Source: an uncultured Erythrobacter sp.
Lineage (GTDB): Bacteria; Pseudomonadota; Alphaproteobacteria; Sphingomonadales; Sphingomonadaceae
DNA: 64,000 nt
Assembly: GCF_947492365.1 (NCBI RefSeq)
Contig: NZ_CANLMB010000001.1
Span: forward strand, 558,001-622,000
Reading direction: 5' to 3'
The notes beneath the pieces are model-generated. The model was not told the origin of the DNA and searched no databases. It worked only from the letters and a program-made list of their open reading frames with translations. Made by a program: the position numbers and the translations under genes. Positions 46,479 through 55,658 of this stretch are shown in pieces. The stretch's first letter is position 1; each line of letters opens with the position of its first letter.

Positions 46479-47587
46479 GCGAGCTCACCGTCAAGGAATG
46501 CGGCAACGTCCGCCAGTTCCACGTCGCGTGCCAGATAGGCCTCGCCGATCCCGCGCATCAGCAGGAAGGGCAAGGTGTCGCCCTCCATCTTCTTGTCGTG
46601 GCGCATGTGATCGACCAGCTTTGCGCCGTCGCAGGTAAGGCCCAGGTCGCGGATCTCTGAGGGCAGGCCTGATGCCGCAATCGCCTGCGCCGCGCGGGTC
46701 GCATCCTGCCCCGTCATCTCGCCGCGCCGAACCGAATATCGCGCCGCCAGAACCATGCCGAGCGCAACGCCTTCGCCGTGAAGCAGCCGCTCGGAGAAGC
46801 CCGTTTCAGCCTCCAGCGCGTGCCCGAATGTGTGCCCGAGATTGAGCAGCGCGCGCACGCCGGTTGTCTCGCGCTCGTCCTCGGCGACGATGCGGGCCTT
46901 GGCGCGGATACTGGTGGCGATGGCGTGGGTGAGCGCTTCGGGTTCGCGCGCGATGACTTTGGAGCCGTTTGCCTCCAGCCATTCGAAGAACGCGGCATCG
47001 CCGAGCAGGCCATATTTCACCACTTCGGCATAGCCCGCGCGCATCTCGCGGTCAGGCAGGGTGTCGAGCACAAGCGGGTCGATCAGCACGGCCGACGGCT
47101 GGTGGAATGCCCCGATGAGGTTCTTGCCAGCGCCGGTGTTGATCGCGGTCTTGCCGCCAACCGAGCTGTCGACCTGCGCGAGCAAAGTCGTGGGGATCTG
47201 GACAAAACCGCAACCGCGCTTTGTCACCGCGCAGGCAAATCCGGTGAGGTCGCCGACAACGCCTCCTCCCAGCGCGAACACATGCTCCGAACGGGTGACG
47301 CCGAGCGCGAGCAGCCAGTCGGTCAGTTCTTCGAGCACGCGCCAGCTCTTCGCGCCTTCGCCGGGTTCGACGACGAACCATTCGGCCTGATGCCCTGCTT
47401 GCGCGAGCGAAGCCTCAACCGCCTCGCGGTAAAGCCGGTGGGTGTTTGCATCCGAAACAAACGGCACTGCGCGCCCTGCAAAGCCGGACAGATAAGCGCC
47501 CGCATGGCCCGCCAGATCGCCCAGCAACCCCGCTTCAATCGTCACATCATAGCTGCGCCCCGAAAGCGCGACGGGGATTACAACCAT
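46475..47587 (-). CDS. aroB: 3-dehydroquinate synthase
   Basis: 370 residues. NAD-binding GGGVVGDLTGFACAV, KTAINTGAGKNLIGAFHQPSAV, YAEVVKYGLL and NLGHTFGHALE carry the substrate and zinc ligands. It makes 3-dehydroquinate from DAHP in the shikimate pathway. The start lies ten bases inside aroK, the usual aroK-aroB order. The C-terminus overlaps the cyclase gene. Confidence 0.97.
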   Translation of the reverse strand: MVVIPVALSGRSYDVTIEAGLLGDLAGHAGAYLSGFAGRAVPFVSDANTHRLYREAVEASLAQAGHQAEWFVVEPGEGAKSWRVLEELTDWLLALGVTRSEHVFALGGGVVGDLTGFACAVTKRGCGFVQIPTTLLAQVDSSVGGKTAINTGAGKNLIGAFHQPSAVLIDPLVLDTLPDREMRAGYAEVVKYGLLGDAAFFEWLEANGSKVIAREPEALTHAIATSIRAKARIVAEDERETTGVRALLNLGHTFGHALEAETGFSERLLHGEGVALGMVLAARYSVRRGEMTGQDATRAAQAIAASGLPSEIRDLGLTCDGAKLVDHMRHDKKMEGDTLPFLLMRGIGEAYLARDVELADVAAFLDGELA

Positions 47588-48144
47588 TGATCTATCGCCT
47601 CGATTATTGCGTGCGCAGTGTCGGCATGGGGTCCGTCTTCGCTCTTCACCCTGACCTGCGCCTGCGCGTAAAAGCGTTCCCGCTTTTCAAGCAGGTCCGT
47701 GAGGATCGCTTTGGGATCGCCACCACGCAAAAGCGGGCGAGTGTTGCGGCGCGAAGTGCGCTCAACCAAAGTGTCGATATCGACGTCGATCCACACAGCA
47801 ATCGCACGCTCCAGGATCAGCGCACGGGTCTCGTCATCGACGAAAGCGCCGCCGCCGGTCGCGATCACGCCGCTGTTCTCGTCGATCAGTCGCGCGATCA
47901 CGCGGCGTTCCCCATCGCGGAAATAGGCCTCGCCAAATTCGTCGAAGATTTCCGCGACCGATCTTTGCGCGGCTTCTTCGATCGCATCGTCTGCATCGAT
48001 AAACTCGCGCTCCAAAATGCTGGCGAGCCGCCGCCCGACAGTTGACTTGCCTGCCCCCATCAACCCGACCAGCACAATCGGCCGGTCGAGCCGTGCGGCG
48101 ATCCGGGCAATGTCGCTATCGGATAGGTCGGCTGTGCTTGTCAT
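47578..48144 (-). CDS. aroK: Shikimate kinase
   Basis: 188 residues. Walker A is in VLVGLMGAGKSTVGRRLA, followed by FIDADDAIEE with the shikimate-binding Asp, FRDGERRV, ATGGGAF and a lid region RNTRPLLRGGDP. It phosphorylates shikimate. It precedes and overlaps aroB and is divergent from a small membrane gene with about 38 bases between. The ATG at 48144 is preferred. Confidence 0.97.
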   Translation of the reverse strand: MTSTADLSDSDIARIAARLDRPIVLVGLMGAGKSTVGRRLASILEREFIDADDAIEEAAQRSVAEIFDEFGEAYFRDGERRVIARLIDENSGVIATGGGAFVDDETRALILERAIAVWIDVDIDTLVERTSRRNTRPLLRGGDPKAILTDLLEKRERFYAQAQVRVKSEDGPHADTAHAIIEAIDQWL

Positions 48145-48182
48145 TGAAACGGGGCCTATAGATGGGGTAGAGCGCGCGCAAT

Positions 48183-48398
48183 ATGCCTAAGCTCGCTACC
48201 TACAAATCCGGCACCACCCGTGCACAGCCTATGATCGAGAAGTTCCGCGAAAGCGGGCTGCGCCGCCGCTTGCCCTATTATGCGGTGATTGCGGTGCTGG
48301 GCGTGCTGACGATTGCCTATATTGACGGGGGCGAGGAGCCGCTGCATCCGATCACTCACCGGATCGCGACGCCGGTCACGTCAGGAGCTGCACAATGA
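48183..48398 (+). CDS. Small single-helix membrane protein
   Basis: 71 residues, not recognised. A basic N-terminus with KLATYKSGTTRAQPMIEKFRESGLRRR is followed by one membrane helix (YYAVIAVLGVLTIAYI) and a short tail. Its stop overlaps the start of the following secreted protein by ATGA, and the two may be a functional pair. It shares a 38-base promoter region with aroK. Confidence 0.6.
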   Translation: MPKLATYKSGTTRAQPMIEKFRESGLRRRLPYYAVIAVLGVLTIAYIDGGEEPLHPITHRIATPVTSGAAQ

Positions 48399-50272
48399 TC
48401 AATCGCGCCAGATGGACGGCTTCGGTGGCCGCACTCGCGCTTGCCGGTGCAGGCGGAGCGGCTTTGGTCGCAGGCTTTGCCAGCGCGCAGGAAGCGCCCG
48501 AATCGCTGCTGCCGCCGGGCTTTGATGATCCCGCGCCTGCTCCCACACCGCCTCCGGTCGCGCAGCCGACAGCTGCGCCTGCCGGACCTGTTGCACCAGT
48601 GCCTGCGCCGGAGGGCGGCACTGTCCAGCCGATCCCTTCCGCGCCCGGAGCGCTCCCGTCAGTGCCGCAATTGTCGCAGGAGGAGCTTTCGGGGCTGCCT
48701 TCGCTTGAGGAGCTGGAAGAGCTTTCAACCGATCAGCTCGACGATCTGCTCGGGCTGAAACCGCAATATGACATTCCGCCCGCCGCGCGCCGTTCGCTCG
48801 CGCAGGTCGGCGTGTTGTCTCAGGCCGAAGGCGGGATGCAAAGCGGTGCGCTTGCCAATCAGCCTGAAAGCCTGGTGCGCGCGATTCTTGCGGGAACGCG
48901 CGGGCCAGTTGTCTCGCGCTGGGGGCACATCCTCTTGCGCCGCACTTTGGCAAGCCGCCTTGCCGCGCCTGACGGCATGAACCCGGTTGAGTTTGCCGCG
49001 CTGAGAGCGGGCGTGCTCAATTCCATGGGCGAATATTCGGTGGCGCGCGGGCTAGTGCAGGATGTCGATACCGGCGATTGGGACACCGCGATGACCTCGC
49101 AGGCGCTCACCGCCTATATCGCGATGTCCGATCTGGTTGGTGCATGCCCGGCGGTGCGTTTGCAGGGCGGCGCACGCGAAAATGCGCAATGGAAGATGAT
49201 GCAGGCGATCTGCAACGCCTATGCGGGTGAGGGCGCATTGGCCGCTTCGCAATTGAACGCCGCGCAAAGCGAGGAGATCGCTCCGGAAATCGACTTAACT
49301 TTGGCGCAGCGTTACGCCGGAGCTGCAGGGCGCGGACGGGGTGGGGTGACAGTTTCGTGGGAGGGCGTTAAAGAGCTAAGCCCGTGGCGTTACGCTATCG
49401 CCAATGCGGTTGGCGAGACTTTGCCCGAGGGCCTGCTTGATGAAGCCATAGCCGGGCGCGGCGGGGTCTATTACCAATATGCCGCAGCCGCAGCGCCGAT
49501 GGTGCCGCTGGCCGAACGAGCGGGCTTTGCCGAATTCGCGGCGGCGCGCGGCGTCGTTTCGGCCAGGGCGCTGGTCGATCTCTACAGCCAGATTTACTCC
49601 GACAATGCGATTGGGGGAGCGGCTGCGGACCGATCTGCGCGCTTGCGAGAAGCCTATGTCGGACCCGACGCCGCGACGCGGATCACCGCGATGCGCGGGC
49701 TCTGGGGAGAGGGCGACACGGGGTTTGCAGGCCGTGTTCTGACCGCTTACGCCGCCGCACGCATCTCACCGAGCGAGGCGAATGCCGAAGATGCAGGCGA
49801 TCTGATCGCCTCGATGCTGACCGCTGGCCTCGACCGCGATGCGGCAAGCTGGGGTTCGGTTGTCGAAGAAGGTTCGCTCGGTTGGGCGCTGGTTGCGATC
49901 GCCAACCCCGATGGCGGGCAGGTGGCGTCGGCGGATGTCTCAAGCTTCGCCAGCGATGATGAAAGCGAAGAGGCACGCAAGACCGCGTTTCTGGTCGCTG
50001 GCCTTGCAGGGCTTGGCCGCATGCCTGCCGGTGACGCCAGTGGCTACGACGTCGATCTCACCCGCCAGACGCGCTGGACCCGCATGATCGACCGCGCTGC
50101 CGAAGTCGGCAATCCAGCGATGGTTTCGCTGCTTGCAGGACTGGGCATGCAAGGCGAAAGCTGGTCGCAAATGACGCCGCTGCACCTCTATCACATCACC
50201 TCGGCACTGCGCCGGGTGGGGCTTGAAGCGGAAGCCCGGATGATCGCTGCAGAAGCGGTCGCGCGCGGCTGA
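48395..50272 (+). CDS. Large exported protein with helical repeats, unknown
   Basis: 625 residues. An N-terminal signal peptide (ALALAGAGGAALVAGFASA/QE) precedes a Pro/Ala-rich region (about 35-100), then an Ala-rich, largely helical body with repeat-like segments around 150-600 (for example VEFAALRAGVLNSMGEYSVARGL). It may be a TPR-like solenoid in the periplasm. No enzymatic motif was seen. It lies just before a XerD-like recombinase gene, with a gap of ten bases. Confidence 0.72.
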   Translation: MINRARWTASVAALALAGAGGAALVAGFASAQEAPESLLPPGFDDPAPAPTPPPVAQPTAAPAGPVAPVPAPEGGTVQPIPSAPGALPSVPQLSQEELSGLPSLEELEELSTDQLDDLLGLKPQYDIPPAARRSLAQVGVLSQAEGGMQSGALANQPESLVRAILAGTRGPVVSRWGHILLRRTLASRLAAPDGMNPVEFAALRAGVLNSMGEYSVARGLVQDVDTGDWDTAMTSQALTAYIAMSDLVGACPAVRLQGGARENAQWKMMQAICNAYAGEGALAASQLNAAQSEEIAPEIDLTLAQRYAGAAGRGRGGVTVSWEGVKELSPWRYAIANAVGETLPEGLLDEAIAGRGGVYYQYAAAAAPMVPLAERAGFAEFAAARGVVSARALVDLYSQIYSDNAIGGAAADRSARLREAYVGPDAATRITAMRGLWGEGDTGFAGRVLTAYAAARISPSEANAEDAGDLIASMLTAGLDRDAASWGSVVEEGSLGWALVAIANPDGGQVASADVSSFASDDESEEARKTAFLVAGLAGLGRMPAGDASGYDVDLTRQTRWTRMIDRAAEVGNPAMVSLLAGLGMQGESWSQMTPLHLYHITSALRRVGLEAEARMIAAEAVARG

Positions 50273-50282
50273 GCCGCCTGCC

Positions 50283-51170
50283 ATGTCGGCTGCGACACAG
50301 GCCTTTCTCGATATGCTGGCGGCAGAGCGCGGGGCAGCGGCGAACACGCTGGCGGCCTATGCGCGCGATCTGGCGGGGGCAGAGGAGGTCGCAGGCGATC
50401 TTGCCAAAGCGCCGCGCACTTCGGTGGCCAAACTGGCTGGCGAATGGGCCGCGCTCGCGCCTTCGACGGTGGCGCGCAAGAGCTCGGCTTTGCGGCAGTT
50501 TTTTGGTTTTGCAGTGGATGAAGGATGGCGCGAGGATGATCCCTCCGGCGCGCTCCCCAATCCGCGCACCCGCCGTCCATTACCCAAGGTTTTGAGCCAC
50601 GATGCGGTCGAGGCACTGCTCAGGCGCGCCGAACTCGAAGCGTCGAGCGGGAAACCGGCCGCGCTTCGCCAGTTGGCACTGCTGGAAATGCTCTACGGAT
50701 CGGGCTTGCGCGCGACCGAACTCGTCAGCCTGCCGCTCACAGCAATTCCGCGCGATGCGCCGCTCATCACGGTTATGGGCAAAGGCGGGCAGGCGCGGAT
50801 GGTTCCGGTCAGCGAGCGCGCGAAAGAGGCGATTGCCAAGTGGCTCGAAGTGCGCCCGAAAGAGCCTGCTTCGCGCTTTCTGTTCCCTTCAAGGGGCGGC
50901 AAGCACCTTTCAAGGGTGCGTCTGTTCCAGCTGCTCAAAGAGCTTGCCGCGCGCGCCGATCTCGATCCCACCGGCATCAGCCCGCACGTCTTGCGCCACG
51001 CCTTTGCGACCCACCTTCTCGAAGGCGGCGCGGATTTGCGCGTGCTCCAGACATTGCTTGGCCATGCTGATATCGCGACCACGCAAATCTACACCCATGT
51101 CGATGCGGCGCGGCTCGTCGAGCTTGTAAATTCGCGCCATCCTCTTGCCCGAAGCGCCGCGAAGGACTAG
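50283..51170 (+). CDS. xerD: Tyrosine recombinase XerD-like
   Basis: 295 residues. The N-terminal SAM-like core-binding domain is followed by the catalytic domain with Arg in GSGLRATEL, Lys in GKGGQARMVPV, HVLRHAFATHLLEGG, and GHADIATTQIYTHV with the nucleophilic Tyr. All R-K-H-R-H-Y residues are present. Size and location among housekeeping genes fit the chromosome dimer-resolution recombinase; XerC versus XerD is not certain. No attachment site is nearby. Confidence 0.9.
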   Translation: MSAATQAFLDMLAAERGAAANTLAAYARDLAGAEEVAGDLAKAPRTSVAKLAGEWAALAPSTVARKSSALRQFFGFAVDEGWREDDPSGALPNPRTRRPLPKVLSHDAVEALLRRAELEASSGKPAALRQLALLEMLYGSGLRATELVSLPLTAIPRDAPLITVMGKGGQARMVPVSERAKEAIAKWLEVRPKEPASRFLFPSRGGKHLSRVRLFQLLKELAARADLDPTGISPHVLRHAFATHLLEGGADLRVLQTLLGHADIATTQIYTHVDAARLVELVNSRHPLARSAAKD

Positions 51171-51179
51171 CGCGAAACC

Positions 51180-52136
51180 ATGATTTCTTATCTCGAATTC
51201 GAGAAACCCGTCGCCAGCCTCGAAGAGCGTATCAACGAGCTGCGCAGCCTCGACACCAATCACGATGTCGATGTTGCCAGCGAGATCGAACGGCTCGAGG
51301 CGAAAAGCGCCGATTTGCTCGCCACCACCTACGCATCGCTTACGCCGTGGCAAAAGACGCAGGTCGCCCGCCACCCGCAGCGCCCCCATTTCCGCGATTA
51401 TGTCGAGGCTGCGTTCAGCGACTTCATGCCGCTGGGCGGGGATCGCTGTTACGGCGAAGACGAAGCAATCATGGGCGGCTTTGCCAAGCTTGGAACCGGT
51501 GAGAATGCGCGCCGTGTCATGCTGATCGGGCATGAAAAGGGCAACGACACACAAAGCCGGATCCGGCACAATTTCGGCATGGGCAAACCCGAAGGTTATC
51601 GCAAAGCGATCCGCCTGATGGAACTTGCCGGACGATTCGGCCTGCCGGTTGTTACTTTGGTTGACACGTCCGGTGCGTTTCCGGGGATCGAGGCCGAGGA
51701 GCGCGGTCAGGCAGAAGCCATCGCGCGTTCGACCGAGGCCTGCCTTGCGCTGCCGGTGCCGATGGTATCGGTAATCGTGGGCGAGGGCGGATCAGGCGGT
51801 GCGGTTGCTTTGGCGAGCGCGGAGCGGGTGCTGATGCTCGAACATGCGGTCTATTCGGTGATCTCGCCCGAAGGCTGCGCCTCGATCCTGTGGCGCACAT
51901 CGGACAAGGCGGCCGAGGCAGCGCAGGCGATGAAAATCACTGCGCAGCACCTCAAACGGCTGAACGTGATCGACAGAATTGTAAAAGAACCTGTCGGCGG
52001 CGCGCATCGCGATCCGCAAGCTATGGCGCGAAATCTTGGCAAGGCTCTGGGCGAAGAGCTTGATAAATTGAGCGAAATGGACAGCCAAACGCTTTTGCGC
52101 ATGCGCGAGGAACGGTTCCTCCAGCTCGGCGGATAG
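51180..52136 (+). CDS. accA: Acetyl-CoA carboxylase carboxyltransferase alpha subunit
   Basis: 318 residues. N-terminal [16 protein letters not shown], then [52 protein letters not shown], and [12 protein letters not shown]. It carboxylates acetyl-CoA with AccD in fatty-acid synthesis. It starts at ATG 51180, about ten bases after the recombinase gene. Confidence 0.97.
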   Translation: MISYLEFEKPVASLEERINELRSLDTNHDVDVASEIERLEAKSADLLATTYASLTPWQKTQVARHPQRPHFRDYVEAAFSDFMPLGGDRCYGEDEAIMGGFAKLGTGENARRVMLIGHEKGNDTQSRIRHNFGMGKPEGYRKAIRLMELAGRFGLPVVTLVDTSGAFPGIEAEERGQAEAIARSTEACLALPVPMVSVIVGEGGSGGAVALASAERVLMLEHAVYSVISPEGCASILWRTSDKAAEAAQAMKITAQHLKRLNVIDRIVKEPVGGAHRDPQAMARNLGKALGEELDKLSEMDSQTLLRMREERFLQLGG

Positions 52137-52253
52137 AGGCGCTAAGCCTTGAGCAGGGGTTGCCCTCATCCTTGCTTTCCAACTAGTTATCTCCCGATAG
52201 AAACACGCTGCCTTGGGTGGGCTCAGCGCAGCTTAGATGCGGGAGAATTTCAG

Positions 52254-53732
52254 ATGGCCAAGGCTTCACACAAATACTGGATGGCAGGCGCAGCGCCGCT
52301 TGCCCTCGCGCTGAGCGGGTGCATGGGCGGGGGCTCGATACCCTCTGCCTCGACCCCGATCACCACAACCGAAGCGCAGCAAGGCGCGGATTACCACCCG
52401 AAACTGCTCGCCCAGTTCGGCGGCGCGATGGGCGGCAGCCAGGCGCAATATGTCGAGCAGGTGGGCAAGAATATCGCGGTGCAATCGGGCCTCGGCAATG
52501 CGCGTGAGAGCTTTACGGTCAGCCTTCTGAACTCGCCGGTGAACAACGCTTTCGCGGTGCCGGGCGGGTATATCTATACGACACGCCAGCTGGTGACGCT
52601 GATGAATAACGAGGCTGAGTTGGCGGGCGTACTGGGCCATGAAGTCGGCCACGTCGCCGCGCGCCATTCGCAGCGCAGGCAGGCGGCGGCACAGCGCAAC
52701 ACGCTGCTTGGCGGACTTGGCGCAGTGCTTTCGGGCGTTTTGCTCGGCGACAGCCAGATCGGCAGCACGCTTTCACGAGGCTTTCTGCAAGGTTCGCAGC
52801 TGCTGACCTTGCGATTCTCGCGCTCGCAGGAATTGCAGGCGGATGATCTGGGGATCCAGTACCTGACCAGCGCGGGATATGATCCGACTGCGATGGGCAC
52901 AGTGCTGGCCAGCCTTGCCGCGCAGAACAATCTCGATGCGCAATTGCAAGGGCGCGGTAATGCGACGGTGCCCGAATGGGCTTCGACCCACCCCGATCCG
53001 GCGAGCCGCGTGCAGCGCGCGATCTCCGCTGCCCAAGGCCTGCCCGGTTCTGTAACGAATCGCGACACGTTCCTACAGCGGATCGACGGCCTGCTTTACG
53101 GTGATGATCCCGAACAGGGCGTGATCGAAGGCAGCCGCTTCATCCATCCCGAATTGCGCCTGACCTTCACCGCGCCGCAGGGCTTCTACATGGTCAATTC
53201 GACCAGTGCGGTAAGCGTTAACGGGCAGGGCGGGCAGGCTCAGCTGACGCTCGCGCCCTATAATGGCGATCTGGACTCCTATATCCGCCAGCAATTCCGC
53301 GCGCTGGGCGGGGAGCAGAACAATCTAGCCCCGCAATCGATCGAGCGCACGACGGTGAACGGCATCCGCGCCGCCTACGGTCAGGCACGCGTGAACAACG
53401 GCAATAGTCAAGTGGATGTGACGATTTTCGCCTACGAGTTCGCCAATGACCGCGCCTATCACTTTGCCGCGATCACGCCGGCAGGGCGGAGCAGCACTTT
53501 TTCGGCGATGTTCCAGTCGATGCGGCGGATCAGCCAGTCAGAGGCCGATCAGGTGATCCCGCGAAAGCTTGATGTGATCACTGTCCAGCGCGGCGACACG
53601 ATTTCGGGGCTTGCCCGCCGGATGGCTTATGACGATGCGCAGGTAGAACGGTTCCGCGTGCTCAACGCGCTTGGCTCGGGCGATCAGTTGCAGGCGGGTC
53701 AGCGGGTGAAGATTGTGGTTCGCGGGCGGTAA
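52254..53732 (+). CDS. M48 family metalloprotease lipoprotein with C-terminal LysM-like domain
   Basis: 492 residues. It starts MAKASHKYW with a lipobox ALSGC (Cys23). The zinc site HEVGHVAARHSQ (His129/Glu130/His133) is followed by a third ligand region ELQADDLGIQYL. The middle domain is a BepA/YfgC-like extension, and the C-terminus (VQRGDTISGLARRM...GQRVKIV) looks like a LysM peptidoglycan-binding module. This suggests a periplasmic, cell-wall-facing quality-control peptidase. GGGAGAATTTCAG precedes the ATG at 52254; the frame extends upstream without homology. Confidence 0.9.
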   Translation: MAKASHKYWMAGAAPLALALSGCMGGGSIPSASTPITTTEAQQGADYHPKLLAQFGGAMGGSQAQYVEQVGKNIAVQSGLGNARESFTVSLLNSPVNNAFAVPGGYIYTTRQLVTLMNNEAELAGVLGHEVGHVAARHSQRRQAAAQRNTLLGGLGAVLSGVLLGDSQIGSTLSRGFLQGSQLLTLRFSRSQELQADDLGIQYLTSAGYDPTAMGTVLASLAAQNNLDAQLQGRGNATVPEWASTHPDPASRVQRAISAAQGLPGSVTNRDTFLQRIDGLLYGDDPEQGVIEGSRFIHPELRLTFTAPQGFYMVNSTSAVSVNGQGGQAQLTLAPYNGDLDSYIRQQFRALGGEQNNLAPQSIERTTVNGIRAAYGQARVNNGNSQVDVTIFAYEFANDRAYHFAAITPAGRSSTFSAMFQSMRRISQSEADQVIPRKLDVITVQRGDTISGLARRMAYDDAQVERFRVLNALGSGDQLQAGQRVKIVVRGR

Positions 53733-53771
53733 TCAGCGCGGCTTCATCCGGCGCAAAAACACACCGCACAA

Positions 53772-53801
53772 TAAAAAAGCGGCGGGGAAAACCCCGCCGC
53801 T
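53772..53801 (-). terminator. Rho-independent terminator of the first Flp pilin gene
   Basis: Perfect 10-base stem (AGCGGCGGGG / CCCCGCCGCT) with an AAAA loop at 53778-53801, followed on the minus strand by a run of T read from 53778 down to 53772. It lies 24 bases past the Flp pilin stop, and orientation fits its transcription. Confidence 0.85.
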
Positions 53802-53825
53802 CTCTTAATCGGAAAGTCTCTCGAC

Positions 53826-53990
53826 TTAGCCAGCCATTTCGGTCTGAACTTCCGAGAAGGTGTCGCTAAGGGTGTTGCCCAGCGAACCCATGGCGGTGAT
53901 TGCAGCAACTGCGATCAGAGCAGCGATCAGGCCGTATTCGATAGCCGTTGCGCCCTGTTCGTCACGTGCGAGTTTGTTGAAAAAGGTCAT
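53826..53990 (-). CDS. Flp family type IVb pilin
   Basis: 54 residues. A short leader ending RDEQGATAIEYGLIAALIAV has the Flp signature (a Gly before the processed hydrophobic N-terminus with EYGLI). The rest is a short hydrophobic helix and polar tail. Flp pilins are assembled by the tad apparatus, which is not in this window. GGAGACT precedes the ATG at 53990. The terminator lies downstream. Codon use is normal. Confidence 0.93.
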   Translation of the reverse strand: MTFFNKLARDEQGATAIEYGLIAALIAVAAITAMGSLGNTLSDTFSEVQTEMAG

Positions 53991-54104
53991 TAGTAGTCTC
54001 CTGGTTTTGGTCTTCGGTACCCGTGCAAGCCCACCTGAATGGACCGGCAATTGATGGATGTAATGAGCAGCTCTTGAGAAAATCCTAATTCGCAGGCTTT
54101 CGAT

Positions 54105-54293
54105 TTAGTTACCGTTCATCGCTTCCGTCGACGCGGTCTCAACTTCACTCCATGTGTTAATGGTCTCGTTGGCTACGCCTTGGAGAGCAGTAATCATGGC
54201 GATCACGATCAGACTCACGATCAGCCCGTATTCAACGGCTGTGGCACCCGAATTGTCGTTCCCAATGTGCTTAAGGAATTGAATCAATTTCAT
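54105..54293 (-). CDS. Second Flp family type IVb pilin (divergent copy)
   Basis: 62 residues. It has GNDNSGATAVEYGLIVSLIVI, the same Flp signature, with a longer acidic C-terminal tail. It lies about 115 bases upstream of the other pilin on the same strand but is diverged, so it may be a minor pilin. ATG 54293 is chosen (GGTGACCTC upstream). A pseudopilin role is possible. AT content is higher than in most of the window. Confidence 0.88.
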   Translation of the reverse strand: MKLIQFLKHIGNDNSGATAVEYGLIVSLIVIAMITALQGVANETINTWSEVETASTEAMNGN

Positions 54294-54390
54294 GAGGTCA
54301 CCCGTCACTACGTTCCTGATGAAGAGACAAATCGGCGTTTGCCGTTAAGAAAAGGTTGATGAAGCGCACAAAGATGGAAAAAAATCCGAC

Positions 54391-54795
54391 ATGAGAGGGG
54401 TAACGACGTGGGTGGTTGCAGGGGCACTGATTGCTTCAGAAGACAGCTGCCTTATGCACCGCAGACCTTATGAGAAACATCACGGCGGCCTATGGGAATT
54501 CCCTGGTGGAAAGGTCGAAGATGCTGAAATTCCAGTAAAAGCACTCATAAGGGAGCTGCGCGAGGAATTGGGTGTGATCGTCCGCGAAGAAGATTGCGAG
54601 CCCGCAGGATTCGCCGAAGATCGCGGTAAAGATGCCGACAATCCGATTGTCATCCTGCTTTACACTGTGCGCAAATGGACGGGGGGACCGCAGGCGCTGG
54701 AGGGCGGACGAATCGACTGGTTCGACCCGCAGGGGGTCAAGAATCTCGACATGCCGCCGCTCGATATCGAACTGGCAGCGCGGCTTTTTAAATAA
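54391..54795 (+). CDS. mutT: Nudix hydrolase MutT-like
   Basis: 134 residues. The Nudix box is in GGKVEDAEIPVKALIRELREELGV, matching GX5EX7REUXEEXGU (read from the sequence; 54511-54580). Preceding HHGGLWEFPGG and following fit MutT/(d)NTP pyrophosphohydrolases that remove 8-oxo-dGTP. AT-richer than usual for the window. Exact substrate not provable. Confidence 0.9.
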   Translation: MRGVTTWVVAGALIASEDSCLMHRRPYEKHHGGLWEFPGGKVEDAEIPVKALIRELREELGVIVREEDCEPAGFAEDRGKDADNPIVILLYTVRKWTGGPQALEGGRIDWFDPQGVKNLDMPPLDIELAARLFK

Positions 54796-54873
54796 ACTGC
54801 GCCTGACAGGGCAGGATGAGGCAAGACAGCTATTGCCATTCGCGCAGTGGCTGCTTATGTGCCCCTCCACCGC

Positions 54874-54950
54874 GCGCCAGTAGCTCAGCTGGATAGAGTA
54901 CCTGACTACGAATCAGGCGGCCGGAGGTTCGAATCCTTCCTGGCGCGCCA
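54874..54950 (+). tRNA. tRNA-Arg (anticodon ACG)
   Basis: A 77-base cloverleaf. Acceptor GCGCCAG pairs with CTGGCGC, D-arm GCTCAGCTGGATAGAGTA.. fits, the anticodon stem CCTGA/TCAGG flanks loop CTACGAA with anticodon ACG (54908-54910), and the T-arm is GGAGG TTCGAAT CCTTC with one G-T pair. The CCA end is encoded (54948-54950). Arginine is read from ACG. A terminator follows directly. Confidence 0.95.
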
Positions 54951-54987
54951 AAAAAGGGACTGCCCCAACGGGGTGGTCCCTTTTTTG
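54951..54987 (+). terminator. Rho-independent terminator after tRNA-Arg
   Basis: AAAAAGGGAC at 54951-54960 pairs with GTCCCTTTTT at 54976-54985, with an inner CCCC/GGGG helix and AAC loop. The T-rich 3' end ends the tRNA transcript. Confidence 0.88.
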
Positions 54988-55118
54988 GTTCTGGGTATTT
55001 GTTTGCTCTCGCGGCAAATCGCTGCGCGAATGCCTCCGAGGGGCGGCCTGACCGGCCGGCGGGCGGTCGCCCTTGCGACGCCGGCGGCGTCGGATCAGCG
55101 CTAGGATCGCAAAGTCTG

Positions 55119-55529
55119 CTAGTCCCCGACCATATCCTCCAGCGCGTGCATGTCTTCGTCGGAAAGACCGAAGTGGTGGCCTGCCTCGTGGATCACGACG
55201 TGGCGCACAAGTTCTGCGAACCCGACGCCCGTCTCTGCCATCTCGCGCAGCAGTGGTTGGCGGAACAGGCTGATGACCGGAGGCATCCGAGTTGGCTCCC
55301 ACACCGATTGTTCGGTCAGTGGGGTGCCTTCATATAGGCCGGAAAGCTCCCACCGGTTTGAGATCTCGACCGCTTCGAGCTGCTCGGCGGTGGCGAATTC
55401 CGTAATGCTCAGCACGATGCGCGTCATCTTTTCGCGGAACTCATCGGGCATTCGCGTCAGAGCATCGCGTGCGCAGGTTTCGAACTCGGCCGCGCTCGGG
55501 CCATCATAAAGGGCGGTGGGATCGGTCAT
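55119..55529 (-). CDS. Zincin-like metallopeptidase family protein (DUF1025-like)
   Basis: 136 residues. HEAGHHFGLSDEDM near the C-terminus is an HExxH zinc motif typical of the 'metallopeptidase family protein' group (zincin-like 1, PF06262-type). The N-terminus begins MTDPTALYDG; I use ATG 55529, with ATG 55532 directly before it. The protease activity of this family is unproven. Divergent from folE. Confidence 0.85.
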   Translation of the reverse strand: MTDPTALYDGPSAAEFETCARDALTRMPDEFREKMTRIVLSITEFATAEQLEAVEISNRWELSGLYEGTPLTEQSVWEPTRMPPVISLFRQPLLREMAETGVGFAELVRHVVIHEAGHHFGLSDEDMHALEDMVGD

Positions 55530-55658
55530 CATTGTCACATATTCATATGGGGAAGCCCGGCGCGCGTGCAATCCGGCGGCCTGCATGCGCCGGAAAGATT
55601 GTGACAAATCGGCCCGAAACGTGCAGAGCGTCGCTCAAAGAAAGATGCGGAGATACCC

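Noticed and set aside
54874..55118. tRNA-Arg as an integration (att) site
   Set aside because: No integrase, mobility gene or repeated tRNA 3' end lies downstream.
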